Below, piece by piece: positions 1-8,506 of a DNA stretch of 64,000 bases. The translations under genes and the position numbers were made by a program. The DNA is from Micromonospora antibiotica (GTDB lineage Bacteria > Actinomycetota > Actinomycetes > Mycobacteriales > Micromonosporaceae), in NCBI RefSeq assembly GCF_017599305.1, contig NZ_JAGFWR010000007.1, positions 124,001-188,000 of the forward strand, given 5' to 3'. Under the pieces are notes generated by a model, which saw only the letters and a list, made by a program, of their open reading frames with translations, was not told the origin of the DNA and searched no databases. How positions within the stretch are numbered: the first letter of the stretch is position 1; every line of letters starts with the position of its first letter.

Positions 1-158
1 GTGAGCAGGCCGGTGCCGGCACCCAGGTCGACCACGCTGGCGACCGCACCCGCGCCGGCCAGCGCCCAGCGCAGCGCCTCGGCCGGATAACCGGGTCGAA
101 ACCGGTCGTAGTCGGCGGCGACCGTACCGAAGGACCGTGCCCGGGTGTGCTCGACCAT
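1..158 (-). CDS. SAM-dependent class I methyltransferase, N-terminal part (runs off window)
   Basis: Only the first 52 codons are inside the window. The start is the ATG whose complement lies at 156-158. The peptide begins MVEHTRARSFGTVAADYDRF and reaches VVDLGAGTGLLT, the glycine-rich SAM-binding motif I of Rossmann-fold methyltransferases. The phrase AADYDRFRPGYP is typical of small-molecule methyltransferases of the UbiE/MethyltransfD11 type. The substrate cannot be told. It is divergent from lysS. The family call is good; the function is open because the rest of the gene is missing. Confidence 0.75.
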   Translation of the reverse strand, partial: MVEHTRARSFGTVAADYDRFRPGYPAEALRWALAGAGAVASVVDLGAGTGLL

Positions 159-250
159 GCCGGGCAGGTTATCCCGTAACGGCCGCTCGGGGGCATGAGT
201 ACGCTCATGGGCTGACCCAGTCGAAACTCCCTTAGCCGAGGAAGCGTGCC

Positions 251-1759
251 GTGACCGAGCAGAACGCCGTGCCAGTGGACCCCGCCGACGACCTTCCCGA
301 GCAGATGAAGGTCCGCCGGGAGAAGCGGGACCGGATGCTCGCCGAGGGCATCGACCCGTACCCCGTCGGCTACCCCCGGACCAGCACCCTGGCCGAGGTG
401 CGCGAGCGGTACGCCGAGCTGCCCACCGACACCGCGACCGGGGACCGGATCTCGGTCACCGGCCGGGTGATCTTCGTACGGAACACCGGCAAGCTCTGCT
501 TCGCCACCCTGCGCGACGGCGACGGCACCGAGTTGCAGGCGATGCTCTCCCTGGACCGGGTCGGCGCGGAGCGGCTGGACGCCTGGAAGCGCCTGGTCGA
601 CCTGGGTGACCACGTGGGTGTCACCGGCGAGGTGATCACCAGCCGGCGCGGTGAGCTGTCGGTGCTGGCCGACGAGTGGGCGGTCACCGCCAAGGCGCTG
701 CGCCCGTTGCCGGTGGCGCACAAGCCGCTGAGCGAGGAGGCCCGGGTCCGGCAGCGTTACGTGGACCTGGTGGTCCGTCCGCAGGCCCGGCAGATGGTCC
801 GGACCCGGGCCGCGGCGGTACGCAGCCTGCGTGACTCGTTGCACGGTCAGGGATTCATCGAGGTCGAGACGCCGATGCTCCAGTTGCTGCACGGCGGCGC
901 GGCGGCCCGCCCATTCGTGACCCACAGCAATGCGCTCGGTACTGATCTGTATCTGCGAATCGCGCCGGAACTGTTTCTCAAGCGCGCCGTGGTCGGCGGG
1001 GTCGACCGGGTGTTCGAGATCAACCGCAACTTCCGCAATGAGGGAGTCGACTCGTCGCACTCGCCGGAGTTCGCGATGCTGGAGACCTACCAGGCGTACG
1101 GCGACTACGACACGATGGCGGCGTTGACCCGTAATCTCGTGCAGCAGGCAGCGGTGGCGGTCAGCGGCTCGACGACGGTGACCCACGCCGACGGTCGGGA
1201 GTTCGACCTGGGTGGCGAGTGGCGGTCGGTGACCCTGTTCGGGGCGCTTTCCGAGGCGCTCGGCGAGGAGGTCACGGTCCGCACCGACCGGACCCGCCTG
1301 GTGGAGTACGCCGACAAGGTGGGGCTCGCGGTCGACCCGAAGTGGGGGCCGGGCAAGCTGGCCGAGGAGTTGTTCGAGGAACTGGTGGTGCCGAGCCTCC
1401 AGGCGCCGACCTTCGTACGGGACTACCCGGAGGAGACCAGCCCGTTGACCCGGGGTCACCGCACCGAGCCCGGCCTGGCCGAGAAGTGGGACCTCTACGT
1501 GCTCGGTTTCGAGCTGGGCACCGCGTACACGGAGCTGGTGGACCCGGTGGTGCAGCGGGAGCGGCTGGTGACGCAGGCGCAGCTCGGTGCCCGGGGCGAC
1601 GACGAGGCCATGCGGCTGGACGAGGACTTTCTCCGGGCGATCGAGTACGGAATGCCGCCGGCCGGGGGTATGGGAATGGGAATCGACCGGCTGTTGATGG
1701 CGCTGACGGGGCTGGGAATTCGGGAAACCATCCTCTTCCCCTTGGTCCGCCCCGAGTAG
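251..1759 (+). CDS. lysS: Lysyl-tRNA synthetase, class II
   Basis: Charges tRNA-Lys with lysine in the cytoplasm. The 502-residue length is normal for class II LysRS. An N-terminal OB-fold anticodon-binding domain (about residues 60-160, with [20 protein letters not shown]) precedes the catalytic core. Class II motif 2 is visible as [20 protein letters not shown] near residue 260, and motif 3 as [15 protein letters not shown] near the C-terminus. GTG at 251 is chosen because a GAGGAAG ribosome-binding site sits 5 nt upstream. Next downstream is lsr2, which has its own promoter. A lysS-lsr2-clpC order is conserved in mycobacteria, so this is probably the housekeeping copy. Confidence 0.96.
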   Translation: MTEQNAVPVDPADDLPEQMKVRREKRDRMLAEGIDPYPVGYPRTSTLAEVRERYAELPTDTATGDRISVTGRVIFVRNTGKLCFATLRDGDGTELQAMLSLDRVGAERLDAWKRLVDLGDHVGVTGEVITSRRGELSVLADEWAVTAKALRPLPVAHKPLSEEARVRQRYVDLVVRPQARQMVRTRAAAVRSLRDSLHGQGFIEVETPMLQLLHGGAAARPFVTHSNALGTDLYLRIAPELFLKRAVVGGVDRVFEINRNFRNEGVDSSHSPEFAMLETYQAYGDYDTMAALTRNLVQQAAVAVSGSTTVTHADGREFDLGGEWRSVTLFGALSEALGEEVTVRTDRTRLVEYADKVGLAVDPKWGPGKLAEELFEELVVPSLQAPTFVRDYPEETSPLTRGHRTEPGLAEKWDLYVLGFELGTAYTELVDPVVQRERLVTQAQLGARGDDEAMRLDEDFLRAIEYGMPPAGGMGMGIDRLLMALTGLGIRETILFPLVRPE

Positions 1760-1798
1760 CCTCCGGTGAGACCTTTGCCGGGTCGTTACGGCGTCCTA

Positions 1799-1848
1799 TT
1801 GACGCGGCAAGCGTCGGGGGGGTTATCGTGCTCCTATTGCAGGAGCAC
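1799..1848 (+). promoter_or_regulatory. lsr2 promoter with a palindrome at the predicted transcript start
   Basis: A -35-like TTGACG (1799-1804) is followed after 19 nt by TATCGT (1824-1829). Overlapping the expected transcript start is a perfect 8-bp inverted repeat, GTGCTCCT-attgc-AGGAGCAC (1828-1848). The repeat could be an operator or a leader hairpin. The lsr2 ribosome-binding site AAAGGA follows. Promoter positions are inferred from consensus only. Confidence 0.5.
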
Positions 1849-1871
1849 CCTGCTCGAAAGGAATGTGGGAC

Positions 1872-2216
1872 GTGGCCAAGCAGATCATTCACAAGCTGGT
1901 CGATGACCTGGACGGCGGGGACGCGGACGAGACCGTCAAGTTCGCCCTCGACGGCGTTCAGTACGAGATCGACCTGTCGAACTCCAACGCCGACAAATTG
2001 CGGGACGTTTTCGCGCCGTACGTGGCTGCCGGCACCCGGGTCGGCCGGGGCGGCGTGGTCGTGGGTGGCCGGGCCGCCCGGGGCCGGGGCGGCGCGACCG
2101 CCGACCGCGAGCAGAACAAGGCGATCCGGTCGTGGGCCAAGAAGAACGGCAAGGACATCTCCGACCGGGGTCGTATCCCGCAGGAGATCGTCGACGAGTA
2201 CCACGCGACCCGCTGA
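1872..2216 (+). CDS. lsr2: Lsr2 nucleoid-associated silencer (H-NS-like)
   Basis: Small dimeric nucleoid protein that bridges DNA and silences AT-rich, often horizontally acquired genes. The 114-residue product starts (M/V)AKQIIHKLVDDLDGGDADET, the classic dimerisation domain. It ends with the DNA-binding domain containing WAKKNGKDISDRGRIPQEIV, whose R-G-R loop is the AT-hook-like minor-groove contact. GTG at 1872 is preferred over the upstream in-frame ATG at 1863: the AAAGGA site is correctly spaced for it and the family begins with this AKQ motif. A glycine/arginine-rich linker lies around residues 60-75. A hairpin terminator follows directly. Confidence 0.95.
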   Translation: MAKQIIHKLVDDLDGGDADETVKFALDGVQYEIDLSNSNADKLRDVFAPYVAAGTRVGRGGVVVGGRAARGRGGATADREQNKAIRSWAKKNGKDISDRGRIPQEIVDEYHATR

Positions 2217-2233
2217 GCTGTCAGTGGCGAACC

Positions 2234-2268
2234 GACGCCGGGCCGGAGCACCCCTCCGGGCCGGCGTC
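2234..2268 (+). terminator. Hairpin terminator after lsr2
   Basis: Two 15-nt arms (2234-2248 and 2254-2268) pair with one mismatch around a 5-nt loop. There is no T-run, as is common in high-GC actinomycetes. A roughly 30-nt direct repeat (copies starting at 2249 and 2281, sharing the core GGCCGGCGTCGCCGTCT) continues past the hairpin. Confidence 0.6.
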
Positions 2269-2417
2269 GCCGTCTCGGGGCACCCCTCGGCCGGCGTCGC
2301 CGTCTGGGGGGCAGCAGCCCGGTGGCCGTCGGGCCCGGCCGACGTCACCCGCCGGCGGGGGCCGGTGGGTGGGGCTGTGGGTGGTGTGGGGCGGGAAGTT
2401 CTCCGGGTCCGCAGGCG

Positions 2418-2460
2418 TTGTCCACAGGCGGTGGAGACTTCGTCCACAGCCTGTGGATGA
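2418..2460. promoter_or_regulatory. Cluster of DnaA-box-like sequences with an exact palindrome
   Basis: TTGTCCACA at 2418-2426 exactly matches the actinomycete DnaA box. TCGTCCACA (2440-2448) and the reverse-strand TCATCCACA (2452-2460) each differ by one base. The last two form the palindrome TCCACAG-c-CTGTGGA (2443-2457). This could bind DnaA or be an operator for another regulator. Confidence 0.45.
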
Positions 2461-2531
2461 CCCACGGAACCCCCCGGAGGGCGTTGCGCACCCCGGGTGA
2501 ATTTCGCTCTGCGCGTACAGGCTGGGGTGCC

Positions 2532-2557
2532 GGAACACCTCCTGAGCGCGGATGGTT
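2532..2557 (+). promoter_or_regulatory. Candidate SigR/SigH-type promoter for clpC
   Basis: GGAAC (2532-2536) and GTT (2555-2557) are separated by 18 nt, the spacing of thiol-stress ECF sigma promoters (GGAA[T/C]-N17-19-GTT). It would give a leader of about 160 nt before the clpC ATG. clpC is a known target of SigR orthologues in other actinomycetes. Both motifs are short, so a chance match is possible. Confidence 0.4.
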
Positions 2558-2722
2558 GGTCAAAACGACGTCGGAACGGCTCGGTACGAGGAGACACGAC
2601 CTCAGCGGAGTCGGTCAGCGGCGATAGAGTAAGGAGGTGCGGACGCCCGTCCCGGACGTCCGCGCACCGGCCCCGCCAAGATCTCGCAGTCGAGGCGCAC
2701 GGCACGTGAGGAGCACGAGGGC

Positions 2723-5248
2723 ATGTTCGAGCGGTTCACCGACCGAGCGCGACGGGTTGTCGTCCTGGCCCAAGAAGAGGCCCGGATGCTCAACCACAAC
2801 TACATCGGTACGGAGCACATCCTGCTGGGCCTGATCCACGAGGGTGAGGGCGTCGCCGCCAAGGCCCTGGAGAGCCTCGGCATCTCCCTGGAGGGCGTCC
2901 GTCAGCAGGTCGAGGAGATCATCGGCCAGGGCCAGCAGGCGCCGAGCGGGCACATCCCGTTCACGCCCCGGGCCAAAAAGGTGCTGGAGCTGTCCCTGCG
3001 CGAGGCGCTGCAGCTCGGCCACAACTACATCGGCACGGAGCACATCCTGCTCGGGCTGATCCGCGAGGGTGAGGGCGTCGCCGCCCAGGTGCTGGTGAAG
3101 CTGGGCGCCGACCTCAACCGGGTCCGCCAGCAGGTGATCCAGCTCCTCTCCGGCTACCAGGGCAAGGAGCCGGCCGCCGCCGGCACCGCGCCGGGCGAGG
3201 CCGCCCCGTCGACCAGCCTCGTGCTGGACCAGTTCGGTCGTAACCTGACTCAGGCTGCCCGTGAGGGCAAGCTCGACCCGGTGATCGGGCGCGAGAAGGA
3301 GATCGAGCGGGTCATGCAGGTGCTGTCCCGCCGCACCAAGAACAACCCGGTCCTGATCGGTGAGCCCGGCGTCGGCAAGACCGCCGTGGTGGAGGGCCTG
3401 TCCCAGAAGATCATCAAGGGCGAGGTGCCCGAGACGCTCAAGGACAAGCAGCTCTACACCCTCGACCTCGGTGCCCTGGTCGCTGGCTCCCGCTACCGGG
3501 GTGACTTCGAGGAGCGCCTCAAGAAGGTGCTCAAGGAGATCCGCACCCGGGGCGACATCATCCTGTTCATCGACGAGATTCACACCTTGGTCGGTGCGGG
3601 TGCCGCCGAGGGCGCGATCGACGCGGCGAGCATCCTCAAGCCGATGCTGGCCCGTGGTGAGCTCCAGACCATCGGCGCGACCACCCTCGACGAATACCGC
3701 AAGCACCTGGAGAAGGACGCCGCGCTGGAGCGTCGTTTCCAGCCGATCCAGGTGGGTGAGCCGTCGCTGGCCCACACCATCGAGATCCTCAAGGGCCTGC
3801 GGGACCGCTACGAGGCGCACCACCGCGTCTCGATCACGGACGCCGCCCTGGTGGCTGCCGCGACGCTGGCCGACAGGTACATCTCCGACCGGTTCCTGCC
3901 GGACAAGGCGATCGACCTGATCGACGAGGCCGGGGCCCGGATGCGCATCCGCCGGATGACCGCGCCGCCAGACCTGCGTGACTTCGACGAGCGGATCGCC
4001 CAGGTACGCCGCGACAAGGAGTCCGCGATCGACGCGCAGGACTTCGAGCGGGCCGCCCAGCTGCGGGACAAGGAGAAGCAGCTCCTGGGGCAGAAGGCGC
4101 AGCGGGAGAAGGAGTGGAAGGCCGGTGACCTGGACGTCGTCAGCGAGGTCGACGACGAGCAGATCGCCGAGGTTCTCGGCAACTGGACCGGTATCCCGGT
4201 CTACAAGCTGACCGAGGAGGAGACCTCCCGGCTGCTGCGGATGGAAGACGAGCTGCACAAGCGCGTCATCGGCCAGGAGGACGCGGTCAAGGCGGTCTCG
4301 AAGGCGATCCGGCGTACCCGGGCCGGCCTGAAGGACCCGAAGCGGCCGTCCGGCTCGTTCATCTTCGCCGGCCCGTCCGGTGTGGGTAAGACCGAGCTGT
4401 CCAAGGCGCTCGCCGAGTTCCTGTTCGGCAGCGAGGACGCGCTGATCCAGCTGGACATGTCCGAGTTCCACGACCGCTACACGGTCTCCCGCCTGGTCGG
4501 GGCCCCTCCCGGCTACGTCGGCTACGACGAGGGTGGCCAGCTGACCGAGAAGGTCCGTCGTCGGCCGTTCTCGGTGGTGCTCTTCGACGAGATCGAGAAG
4601 GCCCACCCGGACGTGTTCAACACCCTGCTGCAGATCCTGGAGGACGGCCGGCTCACCGACGGCCAGGGTCGGATCGTGGACTTCAAGAACACGGTCATCA
4701 TCCTGACCACCAACCTGGGCACCCGGGACGTCGCCAAGGCGGTGTCGTTGGGCTTCCAGCAGTCGGAGGACTCCGAGTCCACCTACGACCGGATGAAGCA
4801 GAAGGTCAACGACGAGCTGAAGCAGCACTTCCGGCCCGAGTTCCTCAACCGGATCGACGACACCATCGTCTTCCACCAGCTGCGGCAGAACGAGATCCTC
4901 TCGATCGTGGACATCATGATCCAGCGGATCGAGGGCCAGCTCCGCAACAAGGACATGGGTCTGGAGCTGACCGACAACGCCAAGAAGTACCTGTCCAAGA
5001 AGGGCTTCGACCCGGTGCTGGGGGCCCGTCCGCTGCGTCGGACGATCCAGCGCGACATCGAGGACAACCTCTCCGAGCGGATCCTGTTCAACGAGCTGAC
5101 CCCCGGTCAGATCGTGGTGGTGGACTGCGAGGGGGACCCGGAGGACATCGAGAAGTCGAAGTTGGTCTTCCACGGCTCGGACCGCCCGGCCGAGGTGCCG
5201 GACGCCGTCCCGGCCGACCTGGGTGGCGCCGCCACCGCCGGTGAGTAG
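2723..5248 (+). CDS. clpC: ClpC AAA+ unfoldase of the Clp protease
   Basis: ATP-driven hexameric unfoldase that feeds substrates to ClpP1P2 in the cytoplasm. The 841 residues show the full layout: two N-terminal Clp_N repeats (residues 2-145, each with a [14 protein letters not shown] motif), AAA domain 1 with Walker A GEPGVGKT and Walker B ILFIDEIH, a UVR-type coiled middle ([15 protein letters not shown]), and AAA domain 2 with Walker [10 protein letters not shown] followed by the C-terminal D2 small domain. ATG at 2723 has a GAG-rich site upstream. Synteny with lsr2 and mutY matches mycobacterial clpC1. A strong terminator follows. A possible stress-sigma promoter lies upstream. Confidence 0.97.
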   Translation: MFERFTDRARRVVVLAQEEARMLNHNYIGTEHILLGLIHEGEGVAAKALESLGISLEGVRQQVEEIIGQGQQAPSGHIPFTPRAKKVLELSLREALQLGHNYIGTEHILLGLIREGEGVAAQVLVKLGADLNRVRQQVIQLLSGYQGKEPAAAGTAPGEAAPSTSLVLDQFGRNLTQAAREGKLDPVIGREKEIERVMQVLSRRTKNNPVLIGEPGVGKTAVVEGLSQKIIKGEVPETLKDKQLYTLDLGALVAGSRYRGDFEERLKKVLKEIRTRGDIILFIDEIHTLVGAGAAEGAIDAASILKPMLARGELQTIGATTLDEYRKHLEKDAALERRFQPIQVGEPSLAHTIEILKGLRDRYEAHHRVSITDAALVAAATLADRYISDRFLPDKAIDLIDEAGARMRIRRMTAPPDLRDFDERIAQVRRDKESAIDAQDFERAAQLRDKEKQLLGQKAQREKEWKAGDLDVVSEVDDEQIAEVLGNWTGIPVYKLTEEETSRLLRMEDELHKRVIGQEDAVKAVSKAIRRTRAGLKDPKRPSGSFIFAGPSGVGKTELSKALAEFLFGSEDALIQLDMSEFHDRYTVSRLVGAPPGYVGYDEGGQLTEKVRRRPFSVVLFDEIEKAHPDVFNTLLQILEDGRLTDGQGRIVDFKNTVIILTTNLGTRDVAKAVSLGFQQSEDSESTYDRMKQKVNDELKQHFRPEFLNRIDDTIVFHQLRQNEILSIVDIMIQRIEGQLRNKDMGLELTDNAKKYLSKKGFDPVLGARPLRRTIQRDIEDNLSERILFNELTPGQIVVVDCEGDPEDIEKSKLVFHGSDRPAEVPDAVPADLGGAATAGE

Positions 5249-5277
5249 GACCTGACGGTTCGGTAGGACAGAGCACG

Positions 5278-5321
5278 AGGGCGACGGCCCGGTGGCGCGA
5301 GCCACCGGGCCGTCGCCCTTT
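5278..5321. terminator. Bidirectional terminator between clpC and mutY
   Basis: A perfect 19-bp stem (arms 5278-5296 and 5301-5319) closes on a GCGA tetraloop and is followed by TTT. It lies between convergent genes and can stop transcription from both sides. Confidence 0.9.
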
Positions 5322-5360
5322 CTGCCTGCCGTCGGCCAGCGCAGCCCCGGTGGGGGCGGG

Positions 5361-6266
5361 TCAGCCGGGAATCGGTTGGGTGGCGGGACCATCCCCGATG
5401 AGCCGGAAATGCTCCTCGCCGACCGGCTCCACCATGCCGTCCTTGACCAGCGCGGCGAGTGCCCGGGCCCGTTGCACGTCGTCGTGCCACACCTGGTCGA
5501 GCCGCTGGTGCGGCACCGGACCGGTGGCGTCCCGGAGCACCCCGAGCAGCAGCCCGCGCACCTGACGGTCGGTGCCCGCGTACCGCTGGGTCTTGCGGGT
5601 CGGCCCGGTGGGCGCTGGCTGGCCGGAGGCCCGCCAGGCGCAGACCGACTCGACCGGGCAGGCCGGACAACGCGGTGAACGGGCGGTGCAGACGATCGCA
5701 CCGAGTTCCATGAAGGCGGCGCTGGCCAGGGCCGCGGCGGCCGGTTCGACCGGCAGCAGCTCCGCGCAGGCGACCAGGTCGGCCGGGGTGGTGGCCGGGC
5801 CGGCATCCGGTGCACCGGCGACGGCCCGGGAGACGACCCGCCGGACATTCGTGTCGACCACCGGGTGCCGCTGACCGTAGGCGAACGCGGCGACCGCCCG
5901 CGCCGTGTACGTCCCGATGCCGGGCAACGCCAGCAACTGGTCCAGTTGGTCGGGCACCCGCCCGCCGTGCCGCTCCACGATCGCCACCGCGCACTCGCGC
6001 AGCCGTACCGCCCGGCGGGGGTAGCCGAGGCGACCCCACATCCGGATCGCCTCGGCCGGGGTGTCGGCGGCGAGGGCGGCGGGATCGGGCCAGCGGGTGA
6101 GCCAGGCGTGCCAGGCGGGCAGGACGCGCACCACCGGCGTCTGCTGGAGCATGACCTCGCTGACCAGGATCGGCCAGGCGCCGATGCCGGGCGTCCGCCA
6201 GGGCAGGTCGCGGGCGTTCTGCTCGTACCACCGGCTGACCAGGGTGGTGAAGGTCGGTTCAGTCAT
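5361..6266 (-). CDS. mutY: A/G-specific adenine DNA glycosylase MutY
   Basis: Base-excision repair enzyme that removes adenine mispaired with 8-oxoguanine. The 301 residues carry the catalytic glutamate region SEVMLQQTPV, the helix-hairpin-helix LPGIGTYTARAVAAFAYG followed by the catalytic aspartate in VVDTNVRRVVSR, and a perfect C-X6-C-X2-C-X5-C [4Fe-4S] cluster (C-TARSPR-C-PA-C-PVESV-C). A short C-terminal MutT-like recognition domain follows; the enzyme is compact, as in other actinomycetes. ATG at 6266 is chosen because MTEPTFTTLVSRWYEQ begins just before the conserved domain. It is divergent from an ACT-domain gene. Confidence 0.94.
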   Translation of the reverse strand: MTEPTFTTLVSRWYEQNARDLPWRTPGIGAWPILVSEVMLQQTPVVRVLPAWHAWLTRWPDPAALAADTPAEAIRMWGRLGYPRRAVRLRECAVAIVERHGGRVPDQLDQLLALPGIGTYTARAVAAFAYGQRHPVVDTNVRRVVSRAVAGAPDAGPATTPADLVACAELLPVEPAAAALASAAFMELGAIVCTARSPRCPACPVESVCAWRASGQPAPTGPTRKTQRYAGTDRQVRGLLLGVLRDATGPVPHQRLDQVWHDDVQRARALAALVKDGMVEPVGEEHFRLIGDGPATQPIPG

Positions 6267-6362
6267 CGCGCCGACGATGATGTCACGCGATGCCTTCCCG
6301 CTGATTGGGCGGGCCGGGCGGGGCGTCACCGGACCGCCGGGCGGATCGGGCAGAATGCCCGG

Positions 6363-6875
6363 ATGAGCGAGCTCGCGATCACCGTCATCGGTCGGGACCG
6401 GCCCGGCATCGTGGCCGACGTGGCCGAGGTGCTCGCCCGGCTCGGCGCGAACCTCACCGACTCGACCATGACCCGGTTGCGCGGTCACTTCGCGATGACG
6501 TTGATCTGTGTCGGCCCGGCCGCCGCCGAGGTCGAGGCCGCCCTGACGCCGCTGGCCGCCGACGGCCAACTCCTGGCCACCGTACGCGCGGTCACCCCGG
6601 ACGGTACGACGGCTCCGGCGGGTGAGCCGTACGTGCTGGCGGTGCACGGCGCGGACCGGATGGGCATCGTGGCGGCGATGACCCGGGTGGTCGCCGAGAG
6701 CGGCGGCAACGTGACGGATCTTTCCACCCGGTTGGCCGGTCCGCTCTACGTGGTGGTGGCCGAGGTGGACCTGCCGCCGGGCAGCGCCGACGACCTGGCC
6801 GTCCGACTCGCCGGGGTCGCCGCCGACCTGGGTGTCGGATTCTCCCTGCGCCCCGCCGACCCGGACCTCCTGTGA
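6363..6875 (+). CDS. Two-ACT-domain protein (GcvR-like)
   Basis: The 170-residue cytoplasmic protein consists of two ACT ligand-binding domains. The first starts LAITVIGRDRPGIVADVAEV (residues 3-22); the second starts YVLAVHGADRMGIVAAMTRV (about residue 89). This resembles GcvR, the glycine cleavage system accessory repressor, but it has no DNA-binding domain and its ligand is unknown. ATG at 6363 fits a leaderless mRNA: CAGAAT lies 6 nt upstream. The stop codon lies inside the first copy of a 60-bp tandem repeat. It is divergent from mutY. Confidence 0.8.
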   Translation: MSELAITVIGRDRPGIVADVAEVLARLGANLTDSTMTRLRGHFAMTLICVGPAAAEVEAALTPLAADGQLLATVRAVTPDGTTAPAGEPYVLAVHGADRMGIVAAMTRVVAESGGNVTDLSTRLAGPLYVVVAEVDLPPGSADDLAVRLAGVAADLGVGFSLRPADPDLL

Positions 6876-7000
6876 GCGCGAGGAGTGAGCGGGGTTTGCG
6901 AGCCCCGCAGTCGCGAACGCGGGTGGGTGCTGTGAGCGCGAGGAGTGAGCGGGTTTTGCGAGCCCCGCAGTCGCGAACGCGGGCTGGTGCTGTGAGCGGG
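6871..7000. repeat. 60-bp tandem repeat, two full copies plus a partial third
   Basis: Copies at 6871-6930 and 6931-6990 are nearly identical; a third begins TGTGAGCGGG at 6991 and then diverges. Each contains GTTTGCGA or GTTTTGCGA paired with TCGCGAAC across a short loop, so each unit can form a hairpin. The first copy supplies the stop codon of the ACT-domain gene. Confidence 0.9.
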
Positions 7001-7037
7001 GTGTCTGGGCTGCGCAGCAGCGAACCGAGGTGGCACC

Positions 7038-7601
7038 GTGGGTGAGGAACCGTACGTCGGGCTTGGTGGCTGGACTCCGGCGGCGTTGGGGGTGCCGGGG
7101 GAGGTGCGTCGGGTGGTGTGCGCCCCCGAGCCGGTGCTGAGCCGGCCGGGACCGCAGGTCGACCCGACCACCGAGGAGACCGTCCGGCTGGCCGCCGACC
7201 TGGTGGCCACGATGCGGGTGTCGCCTGGCTGTGTCGGGTTGGCGGCACCGCAGGTCGGGGTGGGTGCGCAGGTGTTCGCGGTGGATGTGACCGGTCATCC
7301 CAAGGCGGTGACGGTGCACGGCACGTTCGTGCTCTGCAACGCCCGGGTGGTGGAGGCGAGCCGTTGGAAGCCGGGCCGGGAGGGCTGCATGTCGGTGCCG
7401 GATCTGACCGGTGACGTGAAGCGGGCCAGCCGGTTGGTGGTCGAGGGGGCGTTGCCCGGCAGCGGCGCGTTGGTCCGGCTGGTCACCGACGGCTTCGAGG
7501 CCCGTGCCCTGCAACACGAGATCGACCACTGCGCCGGGCTGCTCTTCCTGAACCGGGTGGCCAGCGCGCACGCGGTGTATCAGCGCAAGGTCTACCTGTG
7601 A
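7038..7601 (+). CDS. def: Peptide deformylase
   Basis: Metalloenzyme that removes the N-formyl group from new polypeptides. All three family motifs are present in 187 residues: CVGLAAPQVGV (motif 1, GXGLAAXQ-like), REGCMS (motif 2, the cysteine metal ligand) and QHEIDHCAG (motif 3, HEXXH). The glycine before GLAAPQ is replaced by C-V, a mild deviation, and the leucine of EGCLS is methionine. GTG at 7038 has a weak GAGG site. It lies just after the 60-bp repeats. Actinomycetes often carry several def genes, so it may not be the only copy. Confidence 0.93.
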   Translation: MGEEPYVGLGGWTPAALGVPGEVRRVVCAPEPVLSRPGPQVDPTTEETVRLAADLVATMRVSPGCVGLAAPQVGVGAQVFAVDVTGHPKAVTVHGTFVLCNARVVEASRWKPGREGCMSVPDLTGDVKRASRLVVEGALPGSGALVRLVTDGFEARALQHEIDHCAGLLFLNRVASAHAVYQRKVYL

Positions 7602-7721
7602 CGCGGGTCGGGTCGGATTCCGGGTGACTGTCGTGGGTGGAGTGTGGTTTCCCTGCCGCCGGCCGATGCCCGGCGAGTCGTGGTCGGTCCTCGTGCGTCA
7701 CGCCGCTACGGTGGGGGCATC

Positions 7722-8450
7722 ATGCGTCTGACGGTCGGTCCCCTGCCCTCCGCCGTGTACTGGCGGCGTCGCGCCGTCGTACTCGGAGCGGGGCTTCTCT
7801 TCCTGGTTGTCCTGCTCTATTCGTGCACCCGATCGGGGGACACCGGCACCACACGGGGTGCCGGGGGTCCGACGTCGGCCCCGGCGGCGGGCGGGGCCTC
7901 CCCGACGGTCGCGTCGCCGGCCCCCGGGTCCGCGTCGCCGTCGGGTGCGGCCGGTGCGCCGGACTCGTCGGCCGCGTCGAGCGCCGAGCCGGGCACGAAC
8001 AGCGCGCCGTCGGCCGATCCGCCTGCGCCGACGAATGCGGCCCGGGCGGACGACGGCACCTGCACCAACAGTGAGGTCCAGGTGACCCCGGTGGCGCTTC
8101 CGGCCGAGGTGCGCCAGGGTGCACCGGTCGACCTGACCCTCAAGATCAAAAACACGTCCCAGCGGACCTGTAGCCGGGACGTCGGTGCGGACGTGCAGGA
8201 GTTGTTCATCAAGTCCGGCGCGGAGAAGGTCTGGTCCTCGGACACCTGCGGCACCGGCAAGGGCTCCGACGTGCAGTCCTTCACCCCCGGCTTCGAACGG
8301 ACCTACCAGCTCACCTGGAACGGCATGGACGCCAGCCGCTGCAGCCAGGGGGTGGCCTCGGGCCCCAACCCGCCGGCCGGCACCTACCAGGTCTTCGCGC
8401 GGGTGGGCACCAAGCTGAGCGAGCCGGTCAAGCTGGTCGTCACCGGCTGA
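7722..8450 (+). CDS. Membrane-anchored extracytoplasmic protein of unknown function
   Basis: A 242-residue protein. A short cytoplasmic N-terminus is followed by one hydrophobic segment (residues 18-36, ending LLYSC, which could also act as a lipobox). Next comes a low-complexity Ala/Pro/Ser/Gly linker (about 40-105) and a C-terminal domain with four cysteines (CTNSEVQVTPVALPAEVRQG and onwards) predicted as a beta-sandwich. ATG at 7722 is supported by TACGGT 9 nt upstream, suggesting a leaderless transcript. Its place next to disA matches a membrane-protein gene at the same spot in mycobacteria (Rv3587c position). Convergent with disA. Function unknown. Confidence 0.7.
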   Translation: MRLTVGPLPSAVYWRRRAVVLGAGLLFLVVLLYSCTRSGDTGTTRGAGGPTSAPAAGGASPTVASPAPGSASPSGAAGAPDSSAASSAEPGTNSAPSADPPAPTNAARADDGTCTNSEVQVTPVALPAEVRQGAPVDLTLKIKNTSQRTCSRDVGADVQELFIKSGAEKVWSSDTCGTGKGSDVQSFTPGFERTYQLTWNGMDASRCSQGVASGPNPPAGTYQVFARVGTKLSEPVKLVVTG

Positions 8451-8506
8451 TCCCGGAGGTGCCGACCGGCACCGACGAGCCGGTCAGCCCCGGTGGCCCA
8501 CCCCGG

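Larger units (their letters stand above)
2269..2722. other. Long gene-free region between lsr2 and clpC with candidate control sites
   Basis: No convincing gene is seen here. The region holds three DnaA-box-like nonamers (2418-2460), a CGC-N5-GCG inverted repeat (2505-2515) that loosely resembles ClgR operators, and a GGAAC-N18-GTT element (2532-2557) that fits SigR/SigH-type promoters. An AAGGAGG sequence (2631-2637) is followed by a GC-rich hairpin (2639-2664), probably part of the clpC leader. Confidence 0.5.

Noticed and set aside
2637..2834. 65-codon frame after the strong AAGGAGG sequence upstream of clpC
   Set aside because: The GTG overlaps the Shine-Dalgarno-like sequence itself, leaving no spacer, and the peptide is Arg/Ser-rich and overlaps clpC. 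More likely the sequence is part of the clpC leader.
2615..5848. Open frame of over 1000 codons antisense to clpC
   Set aside because: High-GC codon bias opens the opposite frame; it has no start signal, and its composition (Leu/Val/Asp/Arg-rich) mirrors ClpC codons.
6871..7000. CRISPR array
   Set aside because: There are only two full copies with no spacers (head-to-tail 60-bp units) and no cas genes nearby.
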